Positions 28,473-36,207 of a stretch of 64,000 nt of DNA are shown here, piece by piece. Each line of letters starts with the position of its first letter. Positions within the stretch are counted from its first letter, which is position 1. This stretch comes from Streptomyces aureus. GTDB lineage: Bacteria > Actinomycetota > Actinomycetes > Streptomycetales > Streptomycetaceae. The DNA lies in NCBI RefSeq assembly GCF_000725495.1, contig NZ_JNZD01000004.1, forward strand, positions 620,001 to 684,000, in the 5' to 3' direction. Position numbers and translations under genes: made by a program. The notes beneath the pieces were generated by a model. The model ran no database searches, was not told the origin of the DNA, and saw nothing but the letters and a program-made list of their open reading frames with translations.

Positions 28473-29903
28473 TCAGGGGCGCGGCTCGGGCGTGGTCGGA
28501 GCGGCGGGCGCGGTGGGCGCGGCAGGTGCGGTGGACAGGTTGGGTGCGGTGGGCGCGGTGGTGATCACCGGACGGGCGACGAGTTCCGCGACCGCCGCGG
28601 CGCAGGCCTCGGTGCCGTCCGCGGTGAGGACGGCCATGCCGAGCCGGTCGGCGGAGGAGCGCAGCGGCCGGGCCGTGTCGCCGGGCCGGACGGAGAGGTC
28701 CCAGGCATGGATCCGCCCGTGGGCGAGGTCCGGCGCCGGGGCGACGGCCGTCACGCGACCGGGCGGGGCGATGAGGAAGACGGTGGCGGCCGCGGGCGCC
28801 GTGGCGGGGTCCTGCCGGACCTCCGCGCCGATCGCCCAGCCGAGGGCGGCCTGGCGCCATTCGACTCCGGTGGTCAGCCGGACGAGGTCCGCGAGGCCGT
28901 CGCCGCCGAGCCGGGTGTGGGTCTCGATCACGGCGATCTTGTCGCCGTCGACCATGACCTCGGTGTGGCTGGGGCCGTCGGTGAGCCCGAGGACGTCGAG
29001 CAGTTCGCCGACCGCCCCGGCGACCAGCTCCTGGCGGCGCGGGTCCAGGGAGGGTGGCGGCATCATGTGGCTGATCTCGACGAAGCCGTCCGTGGTGCCC
29101 TTCTCGGCGATGCCGATGACGGTGTGCCGTCCGCCGACGGACAGCACCTCGACGCTGAACTCCCGCCCCTCGGCGAACTGTTCCAGCAGCGTGGCGGCGC
29201 TGCGGCGGTCCGCCGGGAGCGCGTCGAGGCCTTCCACCAGGGCGACGGAGGCGCTGCCGACCCCGTCGACCGGCTTGGCGATGGCCCGCCCGTACGCGGC
29301 GAACAGCCGCTCCACCGCCTCGGTGTCGTCACCCGCCGCGAAGGCCGGGTTCAGATGGGGCGCCCGGCGCTCCAGGAGCCGCCGCATGGCGAGCTTGTCG
29401 CGGGTGGCGCGGACGACGTCCGGATCGACGCCGGTGACGCCGAGCCGGCGGGCGGCCAGCGCGGCCGGCTCCAGGCCGAACTCGGTGAGCGAGACGACGG
29501 CGGCGGGCCGCAGGGGGCGCAGCACCTCGTCGGCGAAGTCGAGGAAGGCGGGCAGGTCCCGGAAGTCGGCCGTCAGGACCCGGGTACCGGGGTCGAGGGC
29601 GGGGGCGCCGGGCAGCTGGACGTGGACCAGCTCACCGGGTAAGGACGCGGCGGCCCTGGCCACGGTCGGATTGGCACCGACGATCACGAGAACGGAGACG
29701 CCGTCCGCGCTCCCCCGACGGCCCCCGTCGGCCCCGCGCCCCGGACGGTCCCTGTCCGACCCGTGCCCCGGACGGTCCCTGTCCGACCCGTGCCCCGAAC
29801 GGCCCTCGTCCGACCCGGCCGCATTCCCCGGGCGGTCCCCGCCCGGTCCGTCCGCGTGCCCCGGACAGTCCTCGTCCGGCGCATCCGTGCTCACCGCGTC
29901 CAC
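28473..29903 (-). CDS. ATP-grasp ligase 1, first gene of the unknown operon (TTA codon)
   Basis: A 476-residue ATP-grasp enzyme. ATP-binding Lys170 (ATRDKLAMRR) and Lys210 (AIAKPVDGVGSASV) and the metal-binding block IETHTRLGGDG (Glu327, Arg331) support catalysis of peptide or amide bond formation. Residues 11-68 before the fold are low complexity, with the nine-residue unit GHGSDRDRP repeated from a 27-bp DNA repeat. GTG 29903 has GGGGGAGGA upstream; no start exists closer to the fold because GVSVLVIVGAN begins with GTC. Codon 88 (29640-29642) is TTA, so translation should need the bldA tRNA and the operon is probably developmentally timed. 124 bp separate it from the radical SAM gene. Confidence 0.86.
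   Translation of the reverse strand: MDAVSTDAPDEDCPGHADGPGGDRPGNAAGSDEGRSGHGSDRDRPGHGSDRDRPGRGADGGRRGSADGVSVLVIVGANPTVARAAASLPGELVHVQLPGAPALDPGTRVLTADFRDLPAFLDFADEVLRPLRPAAVVSLTEFGLEPAALAARRLGVTGVDPDVVRATRDKLAMRRLLERRAPHLNPAFAAGDDTEAVERLFAAYGRAIAKPVDGVGSASVALVEGLDALPADRRSAATLLEQFAEGREFSVEVLSVGGRHTVIGIAEKGTTDGFVEISHMMPPPSLDPRRQELVAGAVGELLDVLGLTDGPSHTEVMVDGDKIAVIETHTRLGGDGLADLVRLTTGVEWRQAALGWAIGAEVRQDPATAPAAATVFLIAPPGRVTAVAPAPDLAHGRIHAWDLSVRPGDTARPLRSSADRLGMAVLTADGTEACAAAVAELVARPVITTAPTAPNLSTAPAAPTAPAAPTTPEPRP
29739..29792. repeat. Two perfect copies of a 27-bp coding repeat
   Basis: A 27-bp unit starting CCCCGGACGG occurs at 29739-29765 and 29766-29792, with degenerate copies to about 29870. 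The period of nine codons keeps frame in the ATP-grasp 1 gene and produces the repeated GHGSDRDRP peptide at its N-terminus. Confidence 0.9.
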
Positions 29904-29956
29904 TTTTCCTCCCCCGTTCCGCGCCGACTGCTCGTTCGGTCGACGCGGCGGGCAGA

Positions 29957-29986
29957 ACAATCGCAAGCGTTCTCAAAGGATGTCAA
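29957..29986 (-). promoter_or_regulatory. Candidate promoter of the six-gene operon
   Basis: On the minus strand, TTGACA (29986-29981) is followed after 18 bp by GATTGT (29962-29957), within an AT-rich patch unlike the surrounding DNA. Transcription would start near 29950, leaving a leader of about 47 bases before GTG 29903. The -35 is a perfect consensus; the -10 is a weaker match. The rest of the 29904-30437 gap holds no gene I can support. Confidence 0.5.
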
Positions 29987-30437
29987 CACATTCACAGACA
30001 GTCACAATCAATCCTTACGACCCCGTCTGACCTGGCGATCGCCCGTATTCACAGGGCTCACTTGAGGACTCGTACGGCCGACGGAGGGACGGCGCACATC
30101 CGTCCACGAACACCCCCGCCACGCCATTCCGGCCAAGTTTTCGCCCGCCAGGACATACTCCGTTCACAAAACCGCAGCGGGAGATGCCGGTTGTCGGCGG
30201 TTTTTGGTCAAGTGTCGGGCGGGGGTGCCGGGCGGCGGTGAAACGGGAGCCCGGCCCGGGCGGAAGGCCGGCGTCCGACCTCTGGTGACAGTTCCCCAAC
30301 GTCGGCCTCGACGGCGGAATTTCGCCTGTGCCGCGCTGGAGCCGCCCGGAACAGCCTGTAGCGTGAACGGAAGATCATCCGTCCGGTTTGTCTCGGGCGG
30401 TGATCGCGAACGCACACCATGGGGGAAGGAACGGAAC

Positions 30438-30758
30438 ATGTTCAGCAAGAAGGAAGCACATCTGATCGCGCTCAGCGACCTCGACGACGCGCGGGACGCG
30501 GTGCGCGGGGCCCTGTCGGACGCTCCCGCCGACGAGGCTCCCGGGCTGCGGCGGGCCGCGCGGATCCTGGACGAGCTCGCGGAGCGCGGCGGTGAGCCGC
30601 GGGTGCGCTGGGCCCGCGGGATCCTGGAGCGCGACGGCGTGAACCCCGTCACCCACGAGGTGGCGGCGATCCGCGCCCTGCGCCAGGAACTGCCGGGGCT
30701 GAGCCTGCTGGCCGCCACGGACCTGGCCCGGGAGACCAAGCTCGCCCAGCAGTCCTGA
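30438..30758 (+). CDS. Hypothetical protein, 106 aa, with L7/L12-like C-terminal helix pair
   Basis: An acidic, soluble protein of 106 residues without recognised catalytic motifs. The C-terminal part, EVAAIRALRQELPGLSLLAATDLARETK, resembles the IKLLREATGLGLKEAKDLV helices of the ribosomal L7/L12 C-terminal domain, so a distant relationship is possible; the N-terminal part (LIALSDLDDARDAVRGALSD) is helical. ATG 30438 is preceded by GGGGGAAGGAACGGAAC. It diverges from the six-gene operon across a 530-bp gap and ends 74 bp from the convergent ABM gene. Confidence 0.75.
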   Translation: MFSKKEAHLIALSDLDDARDAVRGALSDAPADEAPGLRRAARILDELAERGGEPRVRWARGILERDGVNPVTHEVAAIRALRQELPGLSLLAATDLARETKLAQQS

Positions 30759-30832
30759 ACTCCGCACAACGGGCGTGACGCACGCTCAGAGCCCTTATGT
30801 GACGACGCACTCGGGCCGCGCGCGCCGTGCCC

Positions 30833-31807
30833 TCAAGGCAGCGTCCACCACCGCACCGTCACCAGGTAGAACACCAGCGCCCAGAAGGCCATCACCACGG
30901 CGACCAGGCCCAGGCCGCGGAGGTTGCTCCGGGACCGGGATTCGTGCGGGGGTGGGCGCAGCCAGCGGCCGAGCAGGGGGTTCACGTAGTACGGCATGGT
31001 CAGGAAGCTCATGATGAAGCTCGACAGCAGGTTGCCGACGAGCAGGTTGATCCAGAGCGGCATGTGGGCGGGGGCCAGGAGCAGGGACAGCAGGACGACC
31101 GTCGGGTACAGACCGACCCAGACGGCGAGCGAGGTCCTGGTCTCGGAGGCCGGCGGCGGTGCCTCCTTGCCGTTGCTGTCGAAGGCGAACCAGCTGCCGA
31201 AGGAGTTGTCGATCGTACGGAGGCGGAAGTCGCTGAACTTCTCGCCCTCGGCGAGGATCGCCTGCCGCGCCGGCGAGGTCAGCCAGGCGTCGAGGTGTTC
31301 GGCGTTGTCGTAGCGGTACAGCGTGGTCCATTCCTCCTGGAGGCCCTCGATGGGGCGGAACAGCTCCGTGCCGCGGAACCCCTCGAACCGGCTCTCCTCC
31401 CGGACCATGCGCCGCTGCCAGTCGAGGAAGTTGTCGATCTGGTCCGGCGGGACGCGGTGGGTGACCACCACGGTGACCAGCGGGTCCAGGGCCTGGGGGC
31501 CGCTGCTGACCACCTGCTGGGTCGCCGGGCCGTCGAAGTACCGTGCGCCGGCGTCGAGATGGGACTGTCTGGTCCGGCTGTTGATCCACGCCTGGAGATG
31601 GGCCACGGAGTCGAACCGGTAGACGATCACCCAGTCGGACTGGAGCCGTGTCGGTGCGGAGATCTCGGCGCCGAGGAATCCGGGACAGGCGGCGGCCGCG
31701 GTGTTGAGCTCCCGCTGCCACGCCTCGAACTCCCGGCCCCTGCCCGGCAGGACCTTCTGGCCGATGATCGCCGTCGCCGTGGCGGCCGGGTTCCTTTCGG
31801 CGTTCAT
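30833..31807 (-). CDS. Tandem ABM-domain protein with C-terminal membrane segments
   Basis: A 324-residue protein with two antibiotic-biosynthesis-monooxygenase-type ferredoxin-like domains (about 10-105 and 108-205; each contains a paired W...YRFDS/YRYDN AHLxAW motif) and three hydrophobic segments near residues 228-310 (WVGLYPTVVLLSLLLAPA; WINLLVGNLLSSFIMSFL; LVAVVMAFWALVFYLVTV). ABM domains often bind small aromatic or quinone compounds; a membrane-tethered sensor or oxygenase is conceivable. It starts 6 bases after the xanthine dehydrogenase-like gene and so is the third gene of that operon. Confidence 0.78.
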   Translation of the reverse strand: MNAERNPAATATAIIGQKVLPGRGREFEAWQRELNTAAAACPGFLGAEISAPTRLQSDWVIVYRFDSVAHLQAWINSRTRQSHLDAGARYFDGPATQQVVSSGPQALDPLVTVVVTHRVPPDQIDNFLDWQRRMVREESRFEGFRGTELFRPIEGLQEEWTTLYRYDNAEHLDAWLTSPARQAILAEGEKFSDFRLRTIDNSFGSWFAFDSNGKEAPPPASETRTSLAVWVGLYPTVVLLSLLLAPAHMPLWINLLVGNLLSSFIMSFLTMPYYVNPLLGRWLRPPPHESRSRSNLRGLGLVAVVMAFWALVFYLVTVRWWTLP

Positions 31808-31813
31808 GGTGGC

Positions 31814-34531
31814 TCAGCCCGCCGGTACCGAGTGCTCCGTGGGGAGCCGGCCGTAGATACGTTCCGGGGTCAGCGGCAGGGCGCGGTAGCGGACGCCGGT
31901 GGCGTCGTGCACCGCGTTCGCGAGCGCCGGGGCGACCGGGTTGATGCAGCACTCGGCCATCCCCTTGGCCCGCATGGGCCCGACCGAGTCCGACGAGCCC
32001 ACCAGGAGCACCTCGGTACGGGGGATGTCGGCGAAGGCGGGGATGCGGTAGTTGCGGAGGTTCGGGTTGACCATGACGCCGGCGGCGTCGACGTGGTGGT
32101 TCTCGGTCAGCGCGAAGCCGATGCCCTGGGCGACCCCGCCCTCGATCTGTCCCCGCACCTGCGCCGGGTTGATGATCACTCCGGCGTCCGCGGCCTGCAC
32201 GCTGTACAGGATCCGTATCTCGCCGGTCACGCGGTGCACGGCGACCCGGAACCCATGGGTGTTGGAGGTGACGCTCCGGGGCGAGCCGTACGCCTTGCGC
32301 GCGGCGGTGAACCGGATTCCGCGGGCCCGGGCCAGCGCGACGAGTTCGGCCAGGGACATCCGCCGGTCCCCGCAGACGACCCCGTCGTCGTCCATCGCGC
32401 ACATCACGACGTGCACGCCCGTGTGTGCGGCGGCGAACTCCAGGATGCGGTCGCGTACGGCGTTGGCCGCGCGCAGGACCGCGTTGCCCGCGACGAAGAG
32501 TCCGGCGCTCGCGAACGCGCCGGTGTCGAATCCCGTGCGGTCGGTGTCGGACTGCACCAGCCGGATGCGTGAGGGCGTCGTGCCCAGCTGGCCGGCCGCG
32601 ATCTGGACATGGGCGGTGGAGGTCCCCTCCCCGAACTCGACGGTGCCGACGGCCAGTTCGTAGACGAGGTCGTCGCCCAGCGTGACCCAGGCCTCCGAGA
32701 TGTGATCGGTCGGGGGCGCGGTCTCGTGCAGGGAACTGGCCGCGCCGGCCCCGACGAGCCACTCCGGGCCGGGCGGGGGACGGTCAGCGGCGCGGGCCAG
32801 GGCGTCGCCCACCAGGTCGATGCAGGTGGCGAGTCCGTCCTCGGTGAAGATCACGTCGTCGGGGCCGTCGTGCAGGGCGACGAGGGGCTCCCCCGGCCGC
32901 ACGATGTTGCGCCGGCGCAGTTGCAGGGGGTCCATGTGCAGGGCGCGGGCCAGTTCGTCCATCGCGGACTCCACGGCGAACGCCGGCTGGGTCATCCCGT
33001 AGCCGCGCAGCGCCCCGCTGGGCACGGTGTTGGTGTAGACGGAGTACGCGTCGTACTTCTTGTTGGGGCAGCGGTAGATCATGACGGCGGCTCCGCCCGC
33101 GTACATCGTCTCGCCGCCGTGGTTGCCATAGGCCCCGGTGTTCGACACGTTGCGCACCTGGAAGGCGGTGAGCGTGCCGTCGGCCTTCGCGCCGAGCCTG
33201 ACGGTCAGGGACATCGGATGGCGCGGCGAGGCGGTGGTGAACTCCTCCTCGCGGGTGTACTCCAGACAGGTGGGCCGCCCGGTGTCCAGGGTGGCGAGCG
33301 CGACCAGGTCCTCCGCGATCACCTCCTGCTTTCCGCCGAAACCGCCGCCGACGCGCTTGCAGAACACCCTCAACTGGTCGGGTCTCAGGGCGAACAGGTA
33401 CTCCAGCTTGACCTTGGCGATCGACGGGGACTGCGAGCTGGTGCGGACGTTCAGCCGGCCGTCCTCCATCCAGGCGATGGACCCGTGTGTCTCCAGGTGC
33501 GCGTGCTGCACCCGCGGGGAGAAGTACGTGCCCTCGTGGATCACGTCGGCCGCGGCGAACCCTGCGTCGACGTCGCCGATGTGCGAGTGGAGTTCGAGCA
33601 GGATGTTGTGGACCGGGTCGCGGACGAACGGGTCCTCGCAGCCGTGCAGTTGGGGGGCTCCGTCGGCCATCGCCGCGTCGGGGTCGAACACCGCGGGCAG
33701 CACCTCGTAGTCGACCGCGAGCCGGCGGCAGCCCTCCTCGGCGGCGCCGGCCGTGTCGGCGAGGACCGCGGCGACGCGCTGTCCGGCGAAGCGCATCGTG
33801 TCGTCGAGGATGAAGGTGTCGTCGGGGTCGACGAGGTGGTCGGTGTGGATCGCCGTGGTGAAGCGTCTGCGGGGCACGTCCTGCCAGGTGTAGACGCGGT
33901 GCACGCCGGGCACGGCCAGGGCCGCGCTCTTGTCGATGGAACGGATCCGGGCGTGCGCGTGCGGCGAGTGCAGCACCTTGAGGTGCAGCATGCCCTCGAT
34001 CCGGGTGTCCATGGTGAACTCGGCGTGACCCGTCACCACGTCGTGGCCCGCGGGCGCGCCGACGCTCGCCCCGACGGCCTTGCCGGGTGTCGGCGTCTCC
34101 ACCGCGGCGACGCCCTTCACGGCGTCCTCGATCGCGCGGTATCCGGTGCAGCGGCAGAGGTTCCCCTTCAACGCCCTGGGGAGGTCGGCCTTCTGCTCCT
34201 CGGTGAAGGTCGCAGAGGTCATGATCATCCCGGCGGTGCAGAAGCCGCACTGGAAGCCCGGGGCGTTCTCGAACCGCTGTTGCACGGGGTGCGGGGCGCC
34301 GGGGCGGCCGAGGCCCTCGATCGTGGTCACCTCGCGGCCGTCCGCGCGGAACGCGGGGGTGATGCAACTGTGCACGGGGGTGCCGTCCAACCACACCGTG
34401 CAGGCGCCGCAGTCGCCCGCGTCGCACCCCTTCTTGACGCCGAAGTGGCCGAGTTCGCGCAGGAAGGTGCGCAGGCACTGGCCCGGTGCCGGTTCCCGGC
34501 CGAACTCCCGGCCGTTCACCAGGTAGTTCAT
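31814..34531 (-). CDS. Xanthine dehydrogenase-family protein: fused 2Fe-2S and molybdopterin subunits
   Basis: A 905-residue molybdenum hydroxylase chain. N-terminal 2x[2Fe-2S] domains have Cys36, 41, 44, 56 (GCDAGDCGACTVW) and Cys95, 98, 126, 128 (CGFCTAG, CRCTG). From about 160 the molybdopterin domain follows, with GGFGGKQE and a candidate catalytic Glu in KGMAECCINP near the C-terminus. It hydroxylates an N-heterocycle or oxidises an aldehyde; the substrate is unknown. Electrons pass to FAD on the partner encoded by the upstream gene, whose stop overlaps its ATG (ATGA at 34531). The fusion of the small and large subunits with a separate FAD subunit is a known variant. Confidence 0.92.
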   Translation of the reverse strand: MNYLVNGREFGREPAPGQCLRTFLRELGHFGVKKGCDAGDCGACTVWLDGTPVHSCITPAFRADGREVTTIEGLGRPGAPHPVQQRFENAPGFQCGFCTAGMIMTSATFTEEQKADLPRALKGNLCRCTGYRAIEDAVKGVAAVETPTPGKAVGASVGAPAGHDVVTGHAEFTMDTRIEGMLHLKVLHSPHAHARIRSIDKSAALAVPGVHRVYTWQDVPRRRFTTAIHTDHLVDPDDTFILDDTMRFAGQRVAAVLADTAGAAEEGCRRLAVDYEVLPAVFDPDAAMADGAPQLHGCEDPFVRDPVHNILLELHSHIGDVDAGFAAADVIHEGTYFSPRVQHAHLETHGSIAWMEDGRLNVRTSSQSPSIAKVKLEYLFALRPDQLRVFCKRVGGGFGGKQEVIAEDLVALATLDTGRPTCLEYTREEEFTTASPRHPMSLTVRLGAKADGTLTAFQVRNVSNTGAYGNHGGETMYAGGAAVMIYRCPNKKYDAYSVYTNTVPSGALRGYGMTQPAFAVESAMDELARALHMDPLQLRRRNIVRPGEPLVALHDGPDDVIFTEDGLATCIDLVGDALARAADRPPPGPEWLVGAGAASSLHETAPPTDHISEAWVTLGDDLVYELAVGTVEFGEGTSTAHVQIAAGQLGTTPSRIRLVQSDTDRTGFDTGAFASAGLFVAGNAVLRAANAVRDRILEFAAAHTGVHVVMCAMDDDGVVCGDRRMSLAELVALARARGIRFTAARKAYGSPRSVTSNTHGFRVAVHRVTGEIRILYSVQAADAGVIINPAQVRGQIEGGVAQGIGFALTENHHVDAAGVMVNPNLRNYRIPAFADIPRTEVLLVGSSDSVGPMRAKGMAECCINPVAPALANAVHDATGVRYRALPLTPERIYGRLPTEHSVPAG

Positions 34532-35355
34532 GACAGATCACCGGTCGTGAGTTCGCGGCGGATCTCCTCGGCGAAGTACCGGCTCAGATGCCGCCGGTGG
34601 TCGGGGGTTCCGTTGGGGTCGTCGAACCAGACGCCGTCCGGGACGGCGTCGACGCTCTGCCGCAGGGTCCGGGCGTCGGGCAGCGCCTCGAAGGAGAGGC
34701 GCACCGGTCGTGTCGTTCCGGCGGTGATCGTGAGCAACAGGTCGTTCCCGCCCGGCCGTTGGGTACCGACGAGGAACACCGTCGAGCGGCCGAGCCGGGT
34801 CAGCGAGAAGCGGCGGTGGGCGGTGCGCCGGCGCAGCGCGTACTCGGGGACGGTGACGCGGCGGAGGATCTCCCCGGGCGCCAGGATGTTGCGGTGGTCG
34901 CCGGTGACGAAGTCGAGGGCGTCCACGAAGCGCACGGAGCCGTCGGGCGCCCAGAGTTCGTACCGCGCCTCCAGCGCCACCGTCAGCGTGATCATCGGTC
35001 CGGCGGGCAGGGACATGCAGATGTTGCCGCCGACGGTCGCCGCGTTCCACACCTTGAACGAGGAGAGGAACGCCTCGCAGCTCTTCCGGAACAGGATTCC
35101 GGCGGTCCAGGGCAGGGGCCAGTCGAAGGCGTACAGGTCGCGGACCGTGCAGGTGGCGCTGATCTCCAGGCCGTCCTCCGTCGGGACGAGGGGTTCCCAG
35201 GGCAGTGCCGTCAGGTCGATCAGCCGTCGCAGGCCCGGCTGTTCCATGGAGTAGAGCCAGGTGCCGCCCGCGAGCCAGGCGTCGCCCTCGCGCCAGTCCA
35301 CGCCCGGATGCCCGGCGGGACGCCGGACCACTTCGGTGATGGTGTTGAGGTCCAT
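34528..35355 (-). CDS. FAD-binding subunit of the molybdenum hydroxylase
   Basis: A 275-residue CoxM/XdhB-type flavoprotein. FAD-binding motifs are visible as WLAGGTWLYSMEQP near the N-terminus and NAATVGGNICMSLPAGPM in the middle. It accepts electrons from the iron-sulfur domains of the co-encoded large subunit and passes them to NAD+ or another acceptor. ATG 35355 begins MDLNTITEVVRRPAG; the frame upstream is open but lacks family similarity. First gene of a three-gene operon (FAD subunit, fused large subunit, ABM membrane protein), joined by a 4-base overlap. Confidence 0.9.
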   Translation of the reverse strand: MDLNTITEVVRRPAGHPGVDWREGDAWLAGGTWLYSMEQPGLRRLIDLTALPWEPLVPTEDGLEISATCTVRDLYAFDWPLPWTAGILFRKSCEAFLSSFKVWNAATVGGNICMSLPAGPMITLTVALEARYELWAPDGSVRFVDALDFVTGDHRNILAPGEILRRVTVPEYALRRRTAHRRFSLTRLGRSTVFLVGTQRPGGNDLLLTITAGTTRPVRLSFEALPDARTLRQSVDAVPDGVWFDDPNGTPDHRRHLSRYFAEEIRRELTTGDLS

Positions 35356-35441
35356 GGGAACCGGCCTACGGGGACGCGGGCACGCTGAAGTCGGCGTTCC
35401 CCAGGGGAGATTGGAGTGGAATTCCTGCGGATCGAGCAGCT

Positions 35442-35496
35442 GTCGCCGATCGCGCGGCTGGCGCCGGTCGCGCAGGCTGTCGCTGGTCGCGCAGGC
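35442..35496. repeat. Three short tandem repeats upstream of the VOC gene
   Basis: About 18-bp units around the shared GTCGCGCAGGC/GATCGCGCGGC core follow each other three times. They lie in the 333-bp gap 35356-35688 between the divergent FAD-subunit and VOC genes, which otherwise holds promoters and no gene. Confidence 0.55.
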
Positions 35497-35607
35497 GTCG
35501 GCCGCTGTCCCGCACCGCTCGACGCGGGACGGCCGCTGTGGATCGGCGGCCCTGACGCTCTTCACTCAGCTTATCGCAGCAGGGGGACGGGGGCCCGGCC
35601 TCGGCGG

Positions 35608-35638
35608 TTGACCTCGACCGAACTTGAGCTTCTAGGTT
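35608..35638 (+). promoter_or_regulatory. MerR-type promoter for the VOC protein gene
   Basis: TTGACC (35608-35613) and TAGGTT (35633-35638) are 19 bp apart, the over-long spacer of promoters activated by MerR-family regulators. The spacer contains CCTCGA-N6-TTGAGC, an imperfect match to the SoxR-type CCTCAA-N6-TTGAGG. Transcription would start near 35645, with AAGGAGG before the ATG at 35689. Confidence 0.5.
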
Positions 35639-35688
35639 CGTGCCGACGCCGGCGGACCGTCCGGCGGTGCCGTACAAGGAGGTTCGTC

Positions 35689-36174
35689 ATGGCCGAGCTC
35701 GCAGCGGACGCCGAGATCCCCGACCGCTACCGCTACGCCGTGGTCCCGCACATCATGGTCGACGACGCCGTCGCGGCGATCGATTTCTACCGGCGGGCGT
35801 TCGGCGCCCGTGAGGACTTCAGGATCGACGCCCCGGGCGGCGGCGTCCTGCACGCCGAGATCACCATAGGACGGTCGGCGCTGATGCTCGGCGACGCGGC
35901 CGCCACCGGGACGGGAACCGGCTCCTTCGCCGCGCCGGCCGCGCTCGGCGGGGGCACGTCCGTCACGCTGCATGTCTTCGTGCCGGACGTCGACGTCCTG
36001 GCGGAGCGCGCCGGGGCGGCCGGCGCCGAGATCCTCCAGCCGCCCACCGACATGTTCCACGGCGACCGCACCGCGATCCTGAGAGATCCTTCGGGCCATC
36101 TGTGGGTGTTCCTGACCCACCTGGAGGACGTCTCCGAGGAGGAACTGCACCGACGCCTGTCCACGGCGGGATGA
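35689..36174 (+). CDS. VOC/glyoxalase-fold protein
   Basis: A 161-residue vicinal oxygen chelate protein of the PhnB/YDR533 type: YRYAVVPHIMVDDAVAAIDF YRRAFGA at the start of module 1 and DRTAILRDPSGHLWVFLTH at the end of module 2. Such proteins are glyoxalases, resistance proteins or metal-dependent dioxygenases; the substrate is not readable. ATG 35689 follows AAGGAGG at an ideal distance. Its MerR-type promoter suggests induction by redox or electrophile stress. It ends 33 bases from the convergent antiterminator gene. Confidence 0.88.
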   Translation: MAELAADAEIPDRYRYAVVPHIMVDDAVAAIDFYRRAFGAREDFRIDAPGGGVLHAEITIGRSALMLGDAAATGTGTGSFAAPAALGGGTSVTLHVFVPDVDVLAERAGAAGAEILQPPTDMFHGDRTAILRDPSGHLWVFLTHLEDVSEEELHRRLSTAG

Positions 36175-36207
36175 CCTGCCCGGGACCGGGCGCCGCCTTG
36201 CCGAGGC

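Noticed and set aside
20785..29903. Treating all nine genes from ATP-grasp 1 to the racemase as one operon
   Set aside because: A 254-bp gap with a direct repeat separates panD from the PLP gene; no evidence for read-through.
29980..30030. 16-codon peptide MSTHSQTVTINPYDPV upstream of the unknown operon, considered as a RiPP precursor
   Set aside because: AAAGG abuts the ATG with no spacer, it runs opposite to the operon, and it overlaps the operon's likely promoter.
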